A stretch of 64,000 bases of DNA from Paraphaeosphaeria minitans (lineage: Eukaryota > Ascomycota > Dothideomycetes > Pleosporales > Didymosphaeriaceae), in assembly GCA_015832175.1 (NCBI GenBank), contig WJXW01000003.1, forward strand, positions 2,232,001 to 2,296,000, written 5' to 3'. A program made the translations under genes and the position numbers. The notes beneath the pieces were generated by a model. The model saw only the letters and a program-made list of their open reading frames with translations. It ran no database searches and had not been told where the DNA came from. Below, piece after piece: positions 60,152-64,000 of this stretch (positions are counted from its first letter, which is position 1; each line of letters opens with the position of its first letter).

Positions 60152-61079
60152 AAACCTATATAAAAAGGTTAGTTTAAGTTAGACCTATCTAGCACAAAAT
60201 GTCCTAATTTAGTACAATATGCGAATATTAACTTATAATTAGATACTATAGACCCTTTTATCCTTTTAAAAACCCTACGTATCTCCTATAAGGAGTTTAG
60301 TGGATAGTTAGCTAGTTAGGTAGAGTGTTTTAATAGGTATAGGAATACTAATTAGTATATACGACACCCTTTAAAATTAGCAAAGAACAAGAATAATATT
60401 AGTAATATCGCGATTCTGGCACAATTTAGTACATATTAGTATAATTTAGCACAATCTGGATTAAATTATATTATTATAAGGCAGAAAGCCTCTTATTGCC
60501 TAAAATAGGGTTAATGACTAACTAAAATAGGAACCTACGTTAAAATATCACCTATTTATAGGTAATAGCCTAAAAAGCTAGGCAAATGTGCTATTTAAAA
60601 TTAACTAACGCTAGATTATTACTATTATCGCTAAATTCTGCTATTATATTCCTATTTACGCTAATTTATACTATACTATGCTATATTATGCTTATTTAGG
60701 CTGTGTAGTGCTATATTACGTCCTTATTTAAATAATTAATTCTAACAACTCTTATTAGAGCTGCTTTAAGTCGCTAGGCCCTTAGTATAGAAAGAAGTTA
60801 TAAAATAGTAATTAAAGTACGCCAACTTCTCTATATTAGTACTATTAATAGGTAAGAAGTCCGCTAGGGGCTTAGAAATAGTAGATAAGTTTAGGTTACG
60901 CCTCCTTACGCCATAACGCGCTAAAGTAAGAGTAGTTAGTATAGATATAACCTTAGCGTCCCTATAAGCGGCTTCTAGTTAGGCTTTAGTATTAGCTGCG
61001 GCAGTTTCTACTAAAAAGATATTAAGACTAGTTAGAATAGTTACGTGGGGATAGCTAAGGACCTATTACGCTAGTTAGT
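60152..61079 (+). other. Post-pol region of Gy3-I2
   Basis: No domain recognised. Clusters of the tagcacaattt/ttagtgctaa motif family lie at 60420-60470 and 60600-60730. Matches 34716-35631 of Gy3-I1 in reverse. Confidence 0.45.
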
Positions 61080-61917
61080 GCTAACTTACTCTAAATAGTA
61101 CTATAGTGTATTTATACTAGAGCCTTAGTCTTATATAGGGAGATTACCTTATCTTCTAACTCTATTTTGCGCTTAATGCGATAAGTCTTAGCTTTAAGCG
61201 CCTTTCTAGAGTAAGAACAACTATATAGAAGTATACTATAGTTAGCGCACTTATCTTTTAATATAAAGGCCCTATTATAGGCCTAGAACTTCTTAGCGTA
61301 CCCACGTAAGTCCCTATATACTAATTAGCGCTAATTTATGCTAAATTACACTAAATAGTACCTATACTTATTTAGCTCTACTATAATGTGTGCAGCTATA
61401 GCTATTACCTTTTTATTAGCCTTTATTTTTAGCTTCTGCACTTTAAGGAGCGCGTTCTCCTTATTCTATAATAAAGGGGCGATAGGTTTGGCTATAAGTT
61501 ATAATTAGCCTTTAGTAAGATTGGCTAGAGCTACAATGTACTTTAGCTCCTTATACTAGACTTTATATTCCTCTTTAGTAGCTTTATAGAATACTTAGGC
61601 TATAGTATTAGCTTTTTTAGACGCCGCGACTAAGGCTTAGACATCTATTTCTAGAATAGACCTAAGATAGACTTTAAAGGTCTTAAGGAGCCTAAGTACT
61701 TTAAATAGGGGCTATATACGCCTATTAGTACCTAATAGTGCTAAATAGCGCCAAATAATGCTAGAAAGTAACTTACTGCAAAGTATAAGGTGCCTTTATT
61801 TAAATAATTACTACACTTCTTATAGTAGTGACCTTTAAATTGCAACAATTTCTATTTATTATTATTTAGGTCTATTACGTATGTAGTGTCTAATTCTAGA
61901 ACACTACGCTCTGCTAT
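61080..61917 (-). pseudogene. Antisense accessory frame of Gy3-I2
   Basis: Minus-strand counterpart of 33857-34715. The start codon is now ATA (complement of tat at about 61915-61917), followed by the same E-L-D-T-T/V block. The basic and Lys/Glu-rich blocks are kept, again separated by motif clusters at about 61310-61370 and 61690-61770. Confidence 0.5.
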
Positions 61918-62709
61918 AATTCTAATATATCTAATACACAGTATTTTAGTATAAAGTCTGTTAGTCTTAATTATATTAATATAATAGTCGCGAAGAGAGC
62001 GCTTCTTAGGTAGAGCTATTATAATTTGCAATAATTAGTACTAATTTGTGCTAATTAGTGCTAACTAATGCTAATTATTGCCTATTAGTGCTAATTAGTA
62101 TTAATAATTATTAAAGATGTACAAAAAGTGTTAAATGTATACTAAAAAGGTACAATATGCGACTCTTTAGTATAGTTAGTGCTAAGTTACGCTAGAATAT
62201 ACTAATCTAAGGGCCGCATAATATCACTTACTATAAGAAAATATAAGTGGAGAATAGGTCTAAGAGCCCTAGGCGATAGAATAACTACCCTGCTACTAAG
62301 ACGCTAGTTACTAGCGTAGTTACGTACTACACTAGCGTAGATAGTAATATCTTACCTTATCTAGGCGAAAATAGTTATAATCTAATATAAGGAGCGCCTA
62401 AGTGCCGCATAAATCTATTATAATAATTTAGGCACTATCTAGAACAAAATAGTATAAATAAGAATAAACTAGGACGTAATCCTCCTTATTGTCTATAATT
62501 AAGCTATCTTAGAAATAGTAGAACCTTTTAGATCCTCTAACATTAGGCTTACTGCTAAGTTTAAGAAGTAGGGATAGTTAAGAACCTACGCTAACTACTA
62601 GATACTAGTAGAGCTAGTTAGTGCTAATAAAGGACTAATAGCAATAAATAGTAAAAGGACTTACTAAATACTTTACTCTTAAGACGAGAGAGCCCTTAAA
62701 GGGGGATAA
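61918..62709 (+). other. 3' internal part of Gy3-I2
   Basis: Motif cluster at 62020-62110 with dense ttagtgctaatta units, then sequence without recognised genes to the polypurine tract at 62696-62706. Confidence 0.5.
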
Positions 62710-62921
62710 TATTAGAACTCTAGGTACTTAGCTAGGCGCTAGGATAGTAAGGGCCAGCTGGATATAGGTGGAGATCACCTAATCTAAGGCTATATAGTTC
62801 TATCGCTAACAGAGTAATCCGGCAGCAATTCGTCTATCCTCTATTCTATATCCTACTATACAATCCACTATTGTTTTATATCTAAAGCTAAAGCTACATT
62901 ACTTACACCTAACTCCTAATA
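62710..62921 (+). repeat. 3' LTR of Gy3-I2
   Basis: 212 bp, tattagaac to ctcctaata; evenly mutated relative to the 5' LTR start. Confidence 0.94.
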
Positions 62922-63371
62922 GTTAGTGCGCAGCGTAGGTTTTATATAGCTAGCTTACTTAGCGCATAGACCCTCTATAAGGCCTTAGCGCTAGATACTA
63001 TAACACAATAATAATATTATAATCTACCTATTACAGAACCTCCCCCTCTAGCTGTAGTCCTCTACAGTATACTATAGCCTTAATAAAAACCTTACCCTAT
63101 AAAAAAGAAAAAAGTGTCTATAAGGGTATATATTACATACGCTATAATAGCGCGTTATAGGTAAATAGTGCATATTATAAACGCATCTTACGTATTATTT
63201 ATTATAAGGCTCCTACGCCTTCTGTTTACTATAGCCTTTTGTAATATAGGGTAGTAGGGCTATATAGTGTTAATATTATTTTAATCTTTGTGTGCTCTCT
63301 ACCTATATAATACACTAACAACTTATTCTTAGCGCAGGTATAGCGCTTAACCTTTAATTTAATTATCTAAG
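62922..63371. other. Unassigned right-edge sequence
   Basis: Continues 54809 after the gttag duplication. It matches no family in the window and holds no recognised domain. It lies upstream of the Cys-rich frame below. Confidence 0.45.
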
Positions 63372-64000
63372 ATGCTATACTACCTAGTACCTAAATATAT
63401 TAAAAAGTCTAATTTCTATAACACTGCTACCTTTGCGTTTAGCAAAGATACTAAGCGTATAGACTATAACGCAGTGCTTATAACTTATATATACTATGTA
63501 TAGAACTTAGTAAAGCTCCCTAAAGACTGTACTAAAGATAATAATAAGTGCTGTAACTATTACGTTAAAGGCAATTACAAAGGGTATAATTTAGTATGTC
63601 TAGAGTCGCGCGTTATATATACGCTTTAGCTAATACTTATAGGTGCTAAAGGTAATAAATAGGCGCCTTAATCACCTATACGCCCTTTGTAACTGCTACT
63701 ATATTATAGTTATAGAGACCCTAGATAGGTAGCGTAAGACAGATAAGTGTGTAAAAGTAGTAGGCCTAAAACTAGCTTATTACTAGAAGTAATTTAACTT
63801 AGAGATAGCTAACTACTAGCGTGTTACAGCTTATATTAGTACACCTATAGGTATAGCGACCTAGGTCCCTACTACTAGCTCTTAGTATCTAGGCTTAATC
63901 CTAGTAGAGTAGTGTTAGATTACTAATACTTTTAAAGTAGTTATTCCCTTTATATAGTAGATAGTAAGTTTACACCTTTCCTACACTTAAAACGCATACT
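63372..64000 (+). pseudogene. Unidentified degraded frame with Cys-rich motif, partial
   Basis: From ATG 63372 a plus-strand frame runs to the window edge if TAA/TAG are taken as mutated Gln/Trp codons. It begins MLYYLVPKYIKKSNFYNTA. Around 63528-63600 it has D-C, then N-K-C-C-N with two further codons tat-tac that may be His/Cys, VKG, and N-L-V-C. This resembles half of a fungal zinc cluster, but the spacing is not canonical. A later part (SLLLEV, then SDLGPYY..LVSRLNPSRVV) matches nothing I know. It could be a host gene caught by RIP or an accessory gene of another transposon. Confidence 0.4.

Larger units (their letters stand above)
54810..62921 (+). mobile_element. Gy3-I2: full-length chromovirus
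   Basis: 8112 bp, 212 bp LTRs, perfect duplication gttag (54805-54809 and 62922-62926). Gag with knuckle, pol in the -1 frame, integrase with chromodomain, 2.5 kb of post-pol sequence with an antisense frame, polypurine tract aaaggggga, and 3' LTR. Colinear with Gy3-I1 but on the other strand and in a different host element. Confidence 0.95.

Noticed and set aside
1..64000. Alternative genetic code with TAA/TAG as glutamine
   Set aside because: LTR pairs, which are not translated, show the same transitions, and Cys to Tyr, Asp to Asn and ATG to ATA changes are also present. RIP explains all of it.
1..64000. tRNA, rRNA, or intact host genes
   Set aside because: None recognised on either strand; nearly all sequence is accounted for by the five element families.

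Overview
This 64 kb window is a stack of nested LTR retrotransposons, AT-rich and heavily mutated. I see no intact host gene, no rRNA or tRNA, and no prokaryotic feature. The mutation pattern is that of repeat-induced point mutation (RIP). Copies of one repeat differ almost only by C-to-T and G-to-A transitions, mostly CpA to TpA and TpG to TpA. Former Gln and Trp codons are now TAA or TAG, and Cys codons in zinc knuckles have become Tyr. RIP plus chromodomain Ty3/gypsy elements points to a filamentous ascomycete (Pezizomycotina); I cannot name the species.

Five families can be separated by their LTRs. The names are mine. Gy1 is a chromovirus with 411 bp LTRs and about 6.58 kb long: copies at 332-6912 (+), 22234-28817 (+), 42987-49570 (-), plus an older relative B scattered from about 6918 to 50964. 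Gy2 is a chromovirus with 193 bp LTRs: 13568-20706 (+) and a broken copy from 50965 (+). Gy3 is a chromovirus with 212 bp LTRs, about 8.1 kb long: 32853-40973 (-) and 54810-62921 (+). Cop1 is a Ty1/copia element with 195 bp LTRs: 9534-41233 (-). Cop2 has 312 bp LTRs, a gag-like internal region and no visible pol: 21704-31319 (+), 41885-50620 (+), and a solo LTR at 53488-53799.

The nesting follows from 5 bp target-site duplications and from empty sites in sister copies. B is the outermost element. Gy1-A sits in or next to B's 5' LTR. Cop1 (9534-41233, TSD attat) splits B's pol. Cop1 is itself split by Gy2-D (aagag), Cop2-F1 (aatac/aatat) and Gy3-I1 (ataat). F1 is split by Gy1-G (ttaca). Further along, B is split by Cop2-F2 (gttat), which carries Gy1-K (cctaa), and then by Gy2-H (ttaag). 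H is hit by a solo Cop2 LTR (gtagt), contains a small nested inversion, and stops abruptly at 54715. The unassigned sequence after it is split by Gy3-I2 (gttag) and runs to the right edge, where it holds a degraded Cys-rich reading frame.

Besides dead gag and pol, two features stand out. Gy1 carries, antisense and just inside its 3' LTR, a reading frame with the spacing of a fungal Zn(II)2Cys6 cluster followed by a Lys/Glu-rich probable coiled coil. Gy1 also keeps a U UUU UUA slippery heptamer at the gag-pol overlap in all four copies. Gy3 carries a different antisense frame after pol, interleaved with clusters of a short TTAGCACTAA-like motif. Coordinates of pseudogenes are approximate wherever start or stop codons have been mutated.
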